Source of the DNA: Motacilla alba alba
Taxonomy: Eukaryota; Chordata; Aves; Passeriformes; Motacillidae
Assembly: GCF_015832195.1 (NCBI RefSeq)
Contig: NC_052027.1
Location: 14,442,149-14,506,148 of the forward strand
Reading direction: 5' to 3'
DNA: 64,000 nucleotides
The translations under genes were made by a program, and so were the position numbers. Below are positions 41,056-63,019 of the stretch, piece after piece. Under the pieces are notes generated by a model. That model saw only the letters and a list, made by a program, of their open reading frames with translations, ran no database searches and was not told where the DNA came from. Each line of letters starts with the position of its first letter. Position 1 is the first letter of the stretch.

Positions 41056-41185
41056 TGGTCTCAAGAGAAGTGGGCACTTTTGTGGGCCAGTGCAGTGTGA
41101 GTGGTTGGGTTGGCACAAGGGTGCATGTGCAGGCAGAGGGGTGGGTGGGCTGGCCACATCCTCCTGCTCTGTGGTCCCATCTTGC

Positions 41186-42334
41186 TCACTTCAGCTGCTG
41201 CAGGAAGGCCAGGAGTCCACGGTGCCACTCATTGGGCTTGTCCAGGTAGCAGGCGTGTCCTGCACCCTGCAGCATCAGCACCTGGTGCTCAGGGAGGTGC
41301 TGCAGGTTGTTCAGACTGGTCTGCCCCAGCTCCGCATCCTGGTCCCCGTATACGATCAGTGTGGGGGTCTGTAGAGGGGGAAAGTACCCTGAGCCTGCAA
41401 GTGTCACCCAGGCACTTGCTCCTCCTTGCCAGGGACACCCTGGAGGGGAGTCACTTGCCCTTCTCCCCCACCCAGCATGACAAAGGGAAACTGAAGCTCA
41501 GACTCCTGCGTCTCCAGTTGTCCCTTCTTTACCTCCCACTACCCCACATTTACATTCTTTCATCATCAGGCTCTGCTCTTTCAGTGGCAACAAGAGTTTC
41601 TGGCCTGTTTGGCCTTTCCCCTGCTCAACCCCGGTGCCAGGGTCCCCTCTGCACCATCTCCTCCCAGTTCCCTGCCCTCCCCAGTGCCCTTCCAGGCCGT
41701 ACTTTGATCTGGGCATACTGCTTCTCCGTGAATTTCTCAGTGCAGATGGGTGCCACAGGTACATAGGCCTTGAACAGCTGGCTGTGCTCTAAGAGGAAGG
41801 GCAGCGAGTACATGCCACTGAGCGATGGGCTGATCACCACAGCTGGACCCAGGTCCAGAGCCTCTGAAACTGCCTTCAGGAACGCCGCCGGTGCCGGCTG
41901 GCCCACGGGTGCTGGGGCCACGGCATCCTTCGAGCGCCCCAGCCCTGAATCGTGCGAGACACAAGTGGCCCTGTCAGGCTCCACACCGCCTCAATGACGG
42001 GGAGAAGCCAGCACAGCACGGCACGGCACAGCACGGCACAGCACAGCAGGACACCGGGGCTGCCACCCTGCCGCCACAAACCGGTGGCTACCCCGCCTGA
42101 CCAGGGCTGTGCTCAGCACACCTTACCCGGCAGGTCGATGGCCACGGCTCGGTAGCCGTTCTCGGCCAGCGTGGCGAGTGTCCCCACCTGCAGCCAGGTT
42201 TCGGAGGAGAAGCGGATGCCGTGCAGCAGCAGCACCGTCAGCTTCGGCGCTGCCTGGGCAGGGTCAGCTTGGCGATAGAAGAGGGTCTGTCCTTGCACCG
42301 TGACGGTGCTCTCGGTGATCCGCGGGGTGGCCAT
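41186..42334 (-). CDS. ABHD14B: ABHD14B, alpha/beta hydrolase (CCG1-interacting factor B), 210 aa
   Basis: This is a cytosolic and nuclear serine hydrolase, reported in mammals to act as a lysine deacetylase transferring acetyl from protein lysine to CoA. Coding exons in reading order are 42334-42127, 41944-41703 and 41368-41186, giving 210 residues, the same as human. The oxyanion strand motif [13 protein letters not shown] is present. The triad is Ser110 (in ISPSLSG, the family's SxSxS-like elbow), Asp161 (GDQD) and His188 (GAGHACYL). A clean donor at 42550/42551 (CAG|GTAAGG) and an acceptor at about 42352 show that a non-coding first exon lies upstream. The gene is head-to-head with its paralogue ABHD14A. 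Confidence 0.96.
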
Positions 42335-42739
42335 GCCTGCCGGCCGGGGCGCTGGGAAGCGGGGCGAGAGGTGGGAACGGGAGGGATGACGGGCCTTCTG
42401 CCCTGTCGAGGCCCCGTGGTGGCTGGAAGGCAAGAGGGCTATGAGGGGTCACACCGGCATCGTCTTCACTCTGGTGGCACCACCGGGGTCACTGATGTGC
42501 CAGGCGGCCTCACGGGCCCGCCCCTGCCTCGCTGGGCCTGCAGCCCTTACCTGCTGCTCCGCACACGGGGCCGGCCGCCGCTCGCCTCCTGCCCGCCGCA
42601 CCACGGGACTGGAGGTGCCGCGCCCCGGGGCCAAAGACCGGCGGGGCGGGCGAGAGAACGGCGGCACCGCGTCATGGAGCGCAAGGTCCGGGGCGGCCCC
42701 GGGAACCGCCGGGGCCCCGCCGGGCCGGGCCCTGCCCCG

Positions 42740-42975
42740 CCAAGCGAAGCCGAGCTTTCCCGAGCAGAGCCGAGTATTGCCGAGGGAAACCGAGCGCTAC
42801 CCGAACTCTACCGAGCCAGGCCGAGCGCTGTAGAGCAGAGCCCGAGCTCTGCCCTGCAGTACTGAGCTCAACCCGAGCCCTGCCCGAGCTGTGGCGAGCC
42901 CCGCCGAGCTCTTGACGAACAGAGCCGAGCTCTGCCGAGCTCTGCCGAGCTTGGCCGAGCCCTAGCCGATCGCCC
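42740..42975. repeat. Degenerate CCGAGCTCTG tandem repeat
   Basis: The sequence repeats variants of CCGAGCTCTG and CCGAGC every 10-12 bases (for example CCGAGCTCTGCCGAGCTCTG near 42922). GAGCTC is palindromic, so the tract can pair with itself. It lies between the inferred ABHD14B and ABHD14A start sites. Confidence 0.75.
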
Positions 42976-43098
42976 GAGCGGGGCTCCGCTACGGGCCCGG
43001 CCGTTCTGTCCTTCGGGGCTGCAGTGCCACGGGCTGCCGCCAGGCGGGGCCCGAGGGCGCAGCGGCGCCGTGCGCGGCGGGCCGGGGGCGGCGGGGCC

Positions 43099-43174
43099 GA
43101 GCAGCGGGGCTCGGGCTGGGCCGGAGCTGAGCCGAGCAGCGGGGCTCGGGCTGGGCCGGAGCTGAGCCGAGCAG
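43099..43174. repeat. 35-bp tandem duplication upstream of ABHD14A
   Basis: Two nearly perfect consecutive copies of a 35-base unit beginning GAGCAGCGGGGCTCGGGCTG, with a third partial start, lie in the ABHD14A 5'UTR or promoter. Confidence 0.85.
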
Positions 43175-43258
43175 CGGGGACCGGGACCTGTTTTCCCGCA
43201 GCAGCGGGGCTGGCGTCCCGCAGCCCCGCGCCGCCGCTCCCCTCCAGCGGGAGCGGAG

Positions 43259-44696
43259 ATGCTGCTTGCCCGCAGCCGCCTGGGGCTGCTGCTCCTCGGG
43301 GCGCTCCTCACTGTCCTGCTGTACCTCTTGCTCCCGGCCGCCCGGCGCTCACGGCCTGACGAGGGGAAGCGGGCTTGGCGGGCGGCCAACGGCACCGTGC
43401 GGACGGGGATGGCTGCGGGAGAGCCCCCCGTGTTCTACAGGGAGGTGCCCGCAGCAGCTGTGGGCCCCGGGAGGTGGGTCGGCCCGCCGGCAGCTGGGGG
43501 TGGCAGGCCCTGGGGCCGGTCGTCACCAGCCCCGGTGCTCGCTGGACGCTGCCGGCACGGCAGCCTTCCTGAACGCCTTCCCGCCTGTCTTCCCCCCGCA
43601 GGCCTGATGTCCTGTTCCTGCACGGCCAGGCGTTCACCTCCAAGACGTGGGAGGCCTTGGGCACGCTGGCACTGCTCGCTGGAGAAGGCTACCGTGCGGT
43701 TGCCATAGATCTGCCCGGTAGGAGCGTGGCATTGTGCTTAGCTGATCTCTTTGGGCAGCTCCAGTCCCTTGCCATAGTCACTGCCGGGCTCTGGATCTCT
43801 TCAGGGAGGGCTCTGGGTAGCTGCTGGTGATCCCTGCTGGGGCAGTGTGTCTAGGCTTTTTCTGTGTCCTGGGGCATCGATGGCTGCGACTGCACAACCC
43901 TGGGGCTTAATCAAACGTCCATTTTTTTGCCAAGCCATTGAACCCTGGTGAGGAGAGACCATTGCAGGCTGCACAATGCCCCCCGACCACCCCATGCCCT
44001 CTTCCCCATCCCAGGCTACGGGGATTCGCCCCCAGTGGAGATGGCGCTGACAGCACAGGGCCGGAGGGCTTTCCTGGACCGTGTCCTCCAGGAGCTGGGC
44101 ATGCAGAGGCCTGTCCTCATCAGCCCCTCCATGAGCGGCCGCTTTGCCCTGCCCTTCCTCCTGGCACACGGGGACCGACTGGCTGGCTTTGTGCCCATCG
44201 CACCCGTGGGCACCAAGGACTACACTGCTGAGCAGTACCAGGGAGTCCAGGTGCGTTTTGGGGCCCTTGGGGACTGTGCTGGCTATTGATGAGCCTTGTG
44301 GGCCAGCTGGCTGCAGGGTGATGTACAGGGTGGCACTATTTTGGGGTGAGTGAGGGGAAGCTGTGACCCAGCTCACGGGGGTGCTGGCACCTGCCTCCCC
44401 TCAGCTTTGCAGCCCCCCGTGGTGACGGATGGAGGTAGGCACAGCCCAGGGGGAGTGTGGTGGCCATTTACCCCTCTGACAGCCGCTCTTGTTTTCTCTC
44501 TGCCCTTACCAAGACGCCCACCCTGATCCTGTATGGTGACCGTGACACTGGCCTGGCTCCCCAGGCCCTGCAGAACCTCCAACACCTCCCTAAGCACCGT
44601 GTGGCCGTGCTGTCTGGTGCTGGCCATGCCTGCTACCTGGACAAGCCCGAGGACTTCCACCGGGCCCTGCTGGGCTTCCTGCGCCAGCTGAAGTGA
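43259..44696 (+). CDS. ABHD14A: ABHD14A, membrane-anchored alpha/beta hydrolase (249 aa)
   Basis: Exons are 43259-43473, 43602-43717, 44015-44250 and 44514-44696, all in frame. An N-terminal hydrophobic stretch ([18 protein letters not shown]) followed by Arg-rich residues predicts a type II signal anchor, as in mammalian ABHD14A. The hydrolase fold shows [12 protein letters not shown], Ser149 (ISPSMSG), Asp200 (GDRD) and His227 (GAGHACYL), lining up with ABHD14B. Intron positions in the hydrolase domain match those of ABHD14B (after DLPG and before TPTL), which supports an old tandem or inverted duplication. The exon 4 acceptor is an unusual AAG (TTACCAAG|ACG). Substrate is unknown. Confidence 0.95.
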
Positions 44697-44866
44697 GCAC
44701 CGCCTCCTCCCTGCCCAGCAGAGGGGCTGCGGCGTCCGGGGGGCTGGGAGGCACAGACAGCCGGCATGGGGGATGCTGTTCCCTCCTGGGGTATTCCCAG
44801 CATGGCGGGGGGTGGGACTGGAGGCGTCCCTTGCTGGCAGGACAGGGTGTCGTCTGTCACGAGGCC

Positions 44867-44872
44867 AATAAA
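44867..44872 (+). terminator. ABHD14A poly(A) signal AATAAA
   Basis: A canonical signal about 170 bases after the ABHD14A stop codon. The next gene, ACY1, begins within about 200 bases, so readthrough transcripts like the mammalian ABHD14A-ACY1 fusion are plausible. Confidence 0.85.
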
Positions 44873-44899
44873 CTGATGCTGCTCTGGTTTCTGCGTGTG

Positions 44900-45131
44900 T
44901 CGCCGAGCGCCGCGGGGCTCCGAGCGCTCCAGCTCCATCTCTCTGCCGCCGGCGTAGGGCCAGGAGGGTGCCCTGTGCCCCTGGCGTGCACCCTGCCCCT
45001 CCTGCGCCCCCCGCTCCTCCCCTGCCCGCCCCTGCCCGCCTCCTGCCCGCTGCTGCCGGCGGGGCGGGGCGGAGCGGAGCGCGGCGGGCGGAGCGGGGCC
45101 GGCCGGGAGGCACGGCGGCGGCGGCGCTGAG
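44900..45131 (+). promoter_or_regulatory. ACY1 CpG promoter and probable non-coding exon 1
   Basis: The sequence has GC boxes (GGGGCGGGGC at 45061-45070), dense CpG and no TATA box, then a good donor GCTGAG|GTAGGG at 45131/45132. The coding exon has acceptors at about 46370 and 46382, so a non-coding first exon ending at 45131 is a reasonable inference. Confidence 0.55.
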
Positions 45132-45239
45132 GTAGGGCCGGGGCGGCGGGGGCCGAGCAGCGGGGCCGGGCAGCAGCGCCCCGCATCCCGCGGGTGGGTG
45201 CCCCGGTGCCTTCACCCCTCTTAAACCCGGGCCGAGGTA

Positions 45240-46010
45240 CCCTGCAGCCCCCGCCCTTGCACTCCTCCTCTGCTGTCCTGCGCTCCCTTGCCGCGCTGTT
45301 CTGCACCCCTAGCCGTGGTGCCCTGCACCCCCTGCGCTCCTAACCCCGCTGTCCAGCGCCCCTCTGCCCTGCTGCCCCTGCTACGCCTGCAGCCCGGTAG
45401 CGCAGCTGCTGCAGCCCTAACCGTGGTGTCCTGCCTGCCCTCTGCTTCACCCCGTACCCCCCTGGCCACAGTACCCCTGCAGCCCTGCCCCCATGGTGTC
45501 CCTGCGTCCCAGCTGCAGTGCCTCTGCACCCCACTGTGCCCCCTGCCTGCCCCCCAGCCATGGTAGCCCTGGACCCCACCTGTGCCCCTTTGCACCCCCA
45601 GCCACCGTACCCTTGCCCCCCTAACCACAGTCCCACTGCACCCCTCATGGCCTCTCTGTGCCCCCTGCTCCCATACCCCCCGTTCACCCCTCCTGCTGAA
45701 CCCCCATCTGCCCCTAAGCACCCCACATCCTACTGCTCCCCCAGCCACCCAGCTTCCCTCAAACAGCTCCCACAGTAGCCTGTCACCCTCCTGTGGTCCC
45801 CCAGTACCTCTAGCCTCTGTTAACATTCAATCTCCCTTCACCAATCCCATTTCCCTGCACCCCCAGAGCCTTTCCTTGCAGCTCTCCTGCACCCCCTAGC
45901 CAGGCAGGAGCCCCCTTTCCCTACCTGCACCCCCTTACACCAGCATCCTGCCTTCCCTGCCTGCATGCCCCAGCATTCCCACAAACCTCTAATCCCTGGA
46001 TAATCCCAAC
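45240..46010. repeat. C-rich degenerate minisatellite in ACY1 intron 1
   Basis: About 770 bases of loosely repeated CCCTGCACCCC, CCCCTGC and CCCCAGCCAC-type units. The plus strand is almost devoid of G runs while the minus strand is G-rich. Open frames on both strands here are repeat by-products. Confidence 0.75.
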
Positions 46011-46407
46011 TACCACATCTCCCTACCCAACATACCCTTCTTCCCCTTTACCCTTCTTCATACTCCCCCACCTAGCTGCCCCCCTTTCCTCCCAGCTAGC
46101 CCTTCCCTGGATTTCACCCCTTGCCTGGGTATCATACTCTGTCCTGGCACTGTGTTTGTGGCAGGAACATGCGTTTTGGGGGAAGAATGACAGGACAGTG
46201 TGGGGGGCACACCCCATCCTGCCCTGTACCCAAGTGGGGAGGGTTTCTCCCATGGTGGCAGTGTCCCAGGAATCGCTTGGAGACCTTTGCCCCATCTCCC
46301 TTTGGTTTCTGTGACGACCAAGCATGCAGGCGGACTTTGGAGGGGCTGGTGGGTGATTAACCGTCTTGCAGCTCTTTCCCCAGAGCTTTGCAGCCCTGGT
46401 CCCAGAC

Positions 46408-49400
46408 ATGGCACCTGGGAAGCCTGGGAAGAGCGCGGGGGCCTCAGAGAACCCCTCTGTTACGCTTTTCCGGGAGTACCTGCGGATTGACACTGTCCAC
46501 CCTAAACCGGACTATGGTGAGGATGGGGGGACAGGATGGGGAGCCATGTGGGGACTGGGTAATGCAGCTTTGCAGCTCTGATCTTTGGACCCAGGTGCCC
46601 AAGTCCTGTACTGGGGCTGTTTTGATTGTGGTGTTAAGGAGCGAACTCCTTTGTGCCTTATCTCTGCTGGTGCCTTTGGTCGGGGCAGGGACATCTCAAG
46701 TGCCCTCAGAGCTACTGTTTGCTTCTAGCCCCGTGTCCCTTGCTCCCCCTTCTGTGCTGCCCTGGGTTTGGGATGGGTGATCTCCTTCTGTATAGATCTC
46801 CTTCTGTAAACATTTATGTCTTCCCACTAAAGTGCATTTTATTGGTGAGGAGCTCCCTAAACTCCGCTGGAGAAACATTCCCCCGAACTCACCCCCATTC
46901 AATTTTAATTCTTTTCATATTTCCCAAGTCCTCACCCCAAAGGGATGGTGATGAGCTTCTCCCATCCCTGTTCATGGCCACTTCTTGTGCCCAGGACCTG
47001 CAGCACCTGTCTTCTTTTGTCACCTCTTTCCTTGGTCTGGGAACCCCACAGAGCCTTGGGGTCCCTGGGGGTTTGCAATGAGAGACCTCAGCGTAACTGT
47101 GGGCATCCCCCCTCTTCCCCAGATGCGGCTGTCCAGTTTCTGGAACGTGTCGGCACCGACCTGGGCTTGGCCTGCCAAAAAGTGGAGGTGAGCAAGCCAA
47201 GAAGCAGCCTTCAGTCAGCCCACCCACCCATCCATCCATCTATCCACCTGTGCTTGGGTCCTCAGTGACCAAGGCATTCCTCTGCCTGCACCCAGAGCTA
47301 GACAGGAGTGAATCCCCTCTGCCTGTAATCCTCTGCTGACCTGAGCCCTTCCTTAAGCCAGTATTCCGGCTGCTCCCTGCTGACCTTTGCAGCTGCCTGT
47401 GCTATGATTAGCAGGGGACCTGGCAGCGTCACGTTGGCTGGGGCCATCCTTCCTGCTGGGCACTGATTGTCCTGGGAGACTCCTGGGCACCAGGGAAGGA
47501 TGCTGGGTTTGTCGTCCCTCCTCTGAATTTTCAGCCAGGTTTTTCACCTGCAGCCGGGCTCTGTCTGACTCTGGGGGTTCAGGCAGGCCTGCTCCTGCTG
47601 CCTGCCCTCTGCCAGTGGAGAAAGGGGTGGCAGGTGGCATCCAGAAACTTTTCTCATACTGGTGCTTTTTGGCTCCAGCTTGCTGGTCCAAGCCTTTCTG
47701 TCCTGATCCTGGACCCTGGTGACATCCTGCCTTCGTCCTACAGGTGTGCCAGGGCCGTGTGGTGCTGATCCTGACCTGGCAGGGCACGAAACCCCACCTG
47801 CGCTCCATCCTCCTCAACTCCCACACTGACGTTGTGCCTGTCTTCGAGGTGCTGGAACAGAGTGAGGGGTGGGAAGGGCATGGAGAGGAGGACAGGGTGG
47901 ATTGGAGCTGGTGCCTTCTGTGCCCTTCTGCCATCGTGGACGCTCTTCCCTGCAGGAGCACTGGACCTACCCACCCTTCGAGGCAGTTAAAGACTCGCAA
48001 GGCAACATCTACGCCCGGGGTGCCCAGGATATGAAGTGCGTCTCCATCCAGTGAGTGGAGGGCTCTGCACCTGCTGGGTGAGCACGGTGCTGGTGGTGTC
48101 TCTGAGTGATGCAGGATGTCCCCAGGGTCTCTGGGGCCAGAGGTGCCACCTCTGCCCTGAGGTGGCTCAGAGCTCACAAGTCCCTCTCCTCCACAATGAC
48201 CGTACGCTACCTTCCCTTGCAAGGTACCTTGAGGCCATCCGGAGGCTGAAGACAGAAGGGAAGTCTTTTGCCCGCACCATCCACCTCACCTTTGTGCCTG
48301 GTGAGTCCCCAGGCTGTCCCCTCTCAGGAGGTACAGAGGGGCTGGCAGCTGGGTGGGGCTGTGCAGTCTCCCATGGCAGCCCGGCACCACCCAGCCAGGC
48401 TCCCCAAATTTTGACCTCCCCTAGCTTAAGGCTGGAGAGGACATCAGGTGTGCTGATGGCATCCAGGCTGGCATGGAAGGAGGACTAGGGGTGGTGGGCT
48501 GGGGGATGCCCCAGTCCCTTCATGCCAGGCTCTCTCCCACAGATGAGGAGGTGGGTGGACACAAGGGCATGGAGTTGTTCGTGCAGCGCCCTGAGTTTAA
48601 AGCACTCAACGTGGGCTTTGCCATGGATGAGGGTGAGTATTGGTAGGGCTGGCACTGGGACGTGTCTCTTCTTGGCATCACTCCCCAGGCACCAGCACCC
48701 CACGTGCTTCCAGGGACCCCCTTGTGGATCCTTCCCCTGGGCAGTGGGGAGTGCACACTGTGCCAGTCTGGAGGAAAATGCTGCTAGGACAGAGCAGAGG
48801 GGACACATCATGGTACCTCCATGTCCCACTGACCCTCTGTCTGTGCCCACCACAGGCCTGGCCAGCCCATCTGACACCTTCAGTGTCTTCTATGGTGAGA
48901 GGAGCCCGTGGTGTGAGTATCTGTGTGTCCACTGCCCTGTCCTTGGCTCTCCTGGGTGCTGGGGCACTGATGCTATCCCAGGCTTTCTGCTGAACCCTTC
49001 CCTCTACGCCTGCTGCTGCAGGGATAAAGGTGAAGTGCACGGGTAGCCCCGGGCATGGGTCCCGCTTCATCAGCAACACGGCGGCTGAGAAGATGGTAAG
49101 AGAGGGGGTAACCCCTGTGCACCCCCATGCCTGCCCTGGGCTGCCAGGCCCCTGCCCATGGGGCCGGTCCTCACCCGCTGCCCTTCCCTCCCCAGCACAA
49201 AGTCATCAACTCCTTCCTGGCCTTCAGGGAGAGCGAGAAGCAGAGGTAGGAGATGGGCAGCAGGATGGCAGTGGCTTAGTTCAGTCCATGAAGGGGGCCT
49301 TTGGGATCCCAAGCCGAGCTGTGATCTGGTGCTGCTGCCCTGTGCCTCAGTTTCCCCACTTTGGGTGACGGCAGGGTAGGGAAACACTTCTCCCCAGGTG

Positions 49401-50546
49401 GCAGATAGTGAGTGTCCCTTGCATCCCCCAAGGCTGAAGTCCGACTCAAGCCTGACCCTAGGCGATGTCACCTCTCTCAACATGACCATGCTGGAGGGGG
49501 GTGTCTCCTTCAACGTGGTGCCCTCCGAGATGGCTGCCAGCTTTGACATCCGCATCCCACCCACCGTGGACCTGAAGGTGGGCGCCATGCCAGCCCCACC
49601 CAGGAGAGGACGGGGATGAGGGTACCCTGCTCACACCCCTCCTCTGGTCTCTGCCCCAGGCCTTCGAGAAACAGGTGGCCACGTGGTGCCGTGATGCTGG
49701 GGAAGGTGTCACCTGTGAGTTCCACCAGGTGAGGGATCTCAGCTACCTGGCCTCTCCTGTCCCTCCCCTGCCAAATGCCCCTCCCTCGCCCCTTCATCTG
49801 CCTTCTCCCTCTTGTCAGAAATGCATGGACCAACACATCACCTCCACTGAGGAGTCGGACCCATGGTGGAAGGCCTTCAGTGGGGTCTGTAGGGACATGT
49901 AAGTAGTGTCCCTAGAAAGGGCAGGACCCTGGCAGGGACATCCTCTGGTGGAAGCCAGGTGGTCCCTGGGGGTCTCTGAGGTCATGTCAGGGGCCGGGAT
50001 GGATAGGCCGGGATGGAGCCTTGTGATATACCAAAGCATTTCCCTGTTGCCCCCCAAAAGGGATGGGATTGAGTGTCCTGCAGGGCTGAGGGATGTCCTG
50101 GCACAGTCTCTTTGCCCATGGGATGTGAGTAGGACAGGGGACTCGGCTGGCCATGTGTCCATGCTGACGCAGGGTTTGTCTTGACAGGAAGCTGCAGCTC
50201 AAGCTCGAGATCTTCCCAGCTGCCACCGACAGCCGCTACATCCGAGCGGTGAGTGTGATGCCAGCACAGGTCCCTCACCTGGGGCGAGACCTGCAGCCCC
50301 AAGCAGGAACTGTGGCTGGTGAAAGGGGGCATGTGGTGCCCATGCCAGCTGTGACCTCACTCTGTGTCTCCCCATCTCCAGGCAGGACACCCTGCTATTG
50401 GCTTTTCACCCATGAACCGCACGCCGGTGCTGCTCCATGACCACAACGAGTTCCTGAACGAGCAAGTCTTCCTGCGGGGCATCGAGATCTATGCCCGCCT
50501 CCTGACTGCCCTGGCCTCAGTGCCCCCACTGCCCGCCGAGGGCTGA
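46408..50546 (+). CDS. ACY1: ACY1, aminoacylase-1 (413 aa)
   Basis: Aminoacylase-1 is a cytosolic zinc M20 peptidase that hydrolyses N-acyl L-amino acids to free amino acids. Exons are 46408-46516, 47123-47187, 47744-47848, 47956-48050, 48224-48300, 48543-48632, 48856-48912, 49022-49095, 49196-49245, 49433-49577, 49660-49728, 49819-49898, 50188-50248 and 50382-50546, all in frame. Expected residues are visible: His85 and Asp87 (NSHTDVV), Asp118 (GAQDMKC), the Glu pair in PDEEVGGH and the C-terminal His in LLHDHNE. The start MAPGKPGK gives a slightly longer N terminus than human (408 aa total). The gene follows ABHD14A in the same orientation, as in mammals. Confidence 0.96.
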
Positions 50547-50920
50547 GTGCCTGGCGAGGGGCAGGGAGTGCCAAGCAGAGAGACCCAGGGCTTTGAAAGA
50601 GGGGCAGAGGCTGGGCACAGCAAATACCTGCTACGGTGCTGGGGGTGTAGTTGGCATCATGCCATGTTGGCTATGTTCAGGGATGGTGACACCTCTGGGG
50701 TTGTGTCCCCCTTGGTCAGGTGCCAGCAGAGCCTCATGCCCAGGTGCCTCCAGCCTTTCCTGGTGTTGTCAGTGCCTCCCCCTCTCCCTGTGCCATCTCT
50801 GGCTGTACTGGCTGGGTGGTGAGGGGTTGGCCAGTGCCCCACTCTGCCTCCCCATGCCTTGTCCTGCCTCCCTGCCTGCTTGCTGGGGGAGCTGGGGCCT
50901 GCGCTGCCCCCTCTCCTATC

Positions 50921-50926
50921 AATAAA
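50921..50926 (+). terminator. ACY1 poly(A) signal AATAAA
   Basis: A canonical signal about 375 bases after the ACY1 stop codon. A short GTCT repeat lies about 30 bases further on (about 50957-50974). Confidence 0.85.
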
Positions 50927-52264
50927 TCTCCTTGGTAAGCACAGCCTCGAGCGGCAGTTTGTCTGTCTGTCTGTCCGTGCTGGTGCTACCCACAGGTCTC
51001 ACCCAGGCACTGCGTCATTCCTGATGCAGTGCAGTTTGCTGGGACGCATCTCCTGCCCTGGGCTCATTGCCTGCATGACGGCAGTGCGGGCAGGATCCTG
51101 CCCGGGCAGGCTGAGGGCCTCTGCTCCCGATCAGCCTCGGGGGACGGGCACTGGGGTTCATCCTGCTCCCTCCCTGCAGAGCTTCTGCCGCTTCCGCAGA
51201 CCCTCTGGTCAGGGCAGGCAGCGTGCGGGTCTGGGCAGGCGCCTCTGCTCACCTGCCAGAGCTGCCTTGGCTGCAGCTCCTCCTTGCTTGATCCCAGCCC
51301 TGGGTGGCTCCCAGCGCTCCGGGGTGTGGGATCTGTCCCAGCCCTGTGGCTTCCTGGGGAAACCAAGGGCCCGCCGAGCAAATCGGGGTGGTTTTACACT
51401 GCTCGGGAGACTTCCAGAGCTGCTCCATTACAAAAGGATGGGGGTGAGCCAGGGCTCCCCAGCCTCCTGACCTCTGTTTTAATTAAGAAAGCTGCTGGAA
51501 CCCTTGGGGGGCTGGGGATAATGAGGGTGCCTGTGCCGGGCTGGGAGAAGAGATGAGGCTGGTGGCGATGAAGCACTGAGGGAGAAGACACCAGCTCCTC
51601 CGCTCCTTCTCTTCTCTCCATCCAGTGCAGGGGGAAGTCCAACATTTTTGGGTGCACGACACACTTGCTGTGTGATGAGGCTCCCGGGGAAGCTGGTGTG
51701 GATTCTCTGAGGTGTCATACAACCACATCCCGTGGTTATACAACCCAGCAGCCCTGGGGGAGGATGGCATGGGAGTGGTGTGGGTACTGTGGGGTCCTTG
51801 CTGGCCAGGATCCTTGCCCAGGGTGTTGGCTCCTTTGCAGGCAGGCAGCGGTGCCTCCCCTGCCCTGTCGGTGTGCCAGGGCTACCTGTGGCACCCTGTG
51901 CCCCCCTCGACCCTACTCAGTCCCCTTGCCCAGCTGGCCTGCTGTCCCCAGCTTGCCTGGCACTGAGATGGGACGTGACGGCTGTGTGCTTGCTGATGCT
52001 TGGAGATCACCACACTGAGCATCCTGCTCGGGGGTCTGCATGCCCGCTCCTACTCCTCCAGCGGAGCGAGGCTGGGGGATCAGAGCTTCCCTGCCTCGCT
52101 CCCCATCCTCAGGGATGAGCCAGAGGTGCTGGCAGGGTCCCTTCTGGGCAAGGGGGCTGCAGTAAGGTCTAAAGCATTGCTGGCAGGGGACTCTTCGGGG
52201 CGTGCGGCGCTCTCAGGGTCCCCCCGGGAGATGGGGCCGTCCCCCCGCGCATCCCCGCCGCCCG
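50927..52264. other. Intergenic ACY1-SEMA3G region
   Basis: I see no supported exon, RNA gene or repeat array beyond the short GTCT tract. CpG density rises towards the SEMA3G start. Confidence 0.5.
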
Positions 52265-52376
52265 GGGATGGGGCATGGCGGGGCCGGGCCGGGGCGGGCC
52301 GGGGCGGGCCGGGGGCGGTCGGATGTCGGCCCCATAAAAGCTCGGTGCCACCGGCGGCCGAGGGCGCGGCGGCGGG
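52265..52376 (+). promoter_or_regulatory. SEMA3G core promoter (GC boxes and TATA-like box)
   Basis: Two GGGGCGGG boxes at 52291-52298 and 52301-52308 are followed by a TATA-like CATAAAAG at 52333-52340. The ATG is 37 bases after the TATA-like element, which implies a very short 5'UTR if this box is used. An upstream non-coding exon cannot be excluded. Confidence 0.55.

Positions 52377-63019
<10,643 letters not shown>

Larger units (their letters stand above)
42335..43258. promoter_or_regulatory. Shared CpG-rich divergent promoter of ABHD14B and ABHD14A
   Basis: The two start codons are 924 bases apart and point away from each other. The interval is CpG-dense with no TATA box. The ABHD14B non-coding exon ends at 42551, so its start site is probably near 42600-42700; that of ABHD14A is probably just before 43259. 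Repeats in the middle are listed separately. A bidirectional promoter is inferred from arrangement and composition. Confidence 0.6.
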
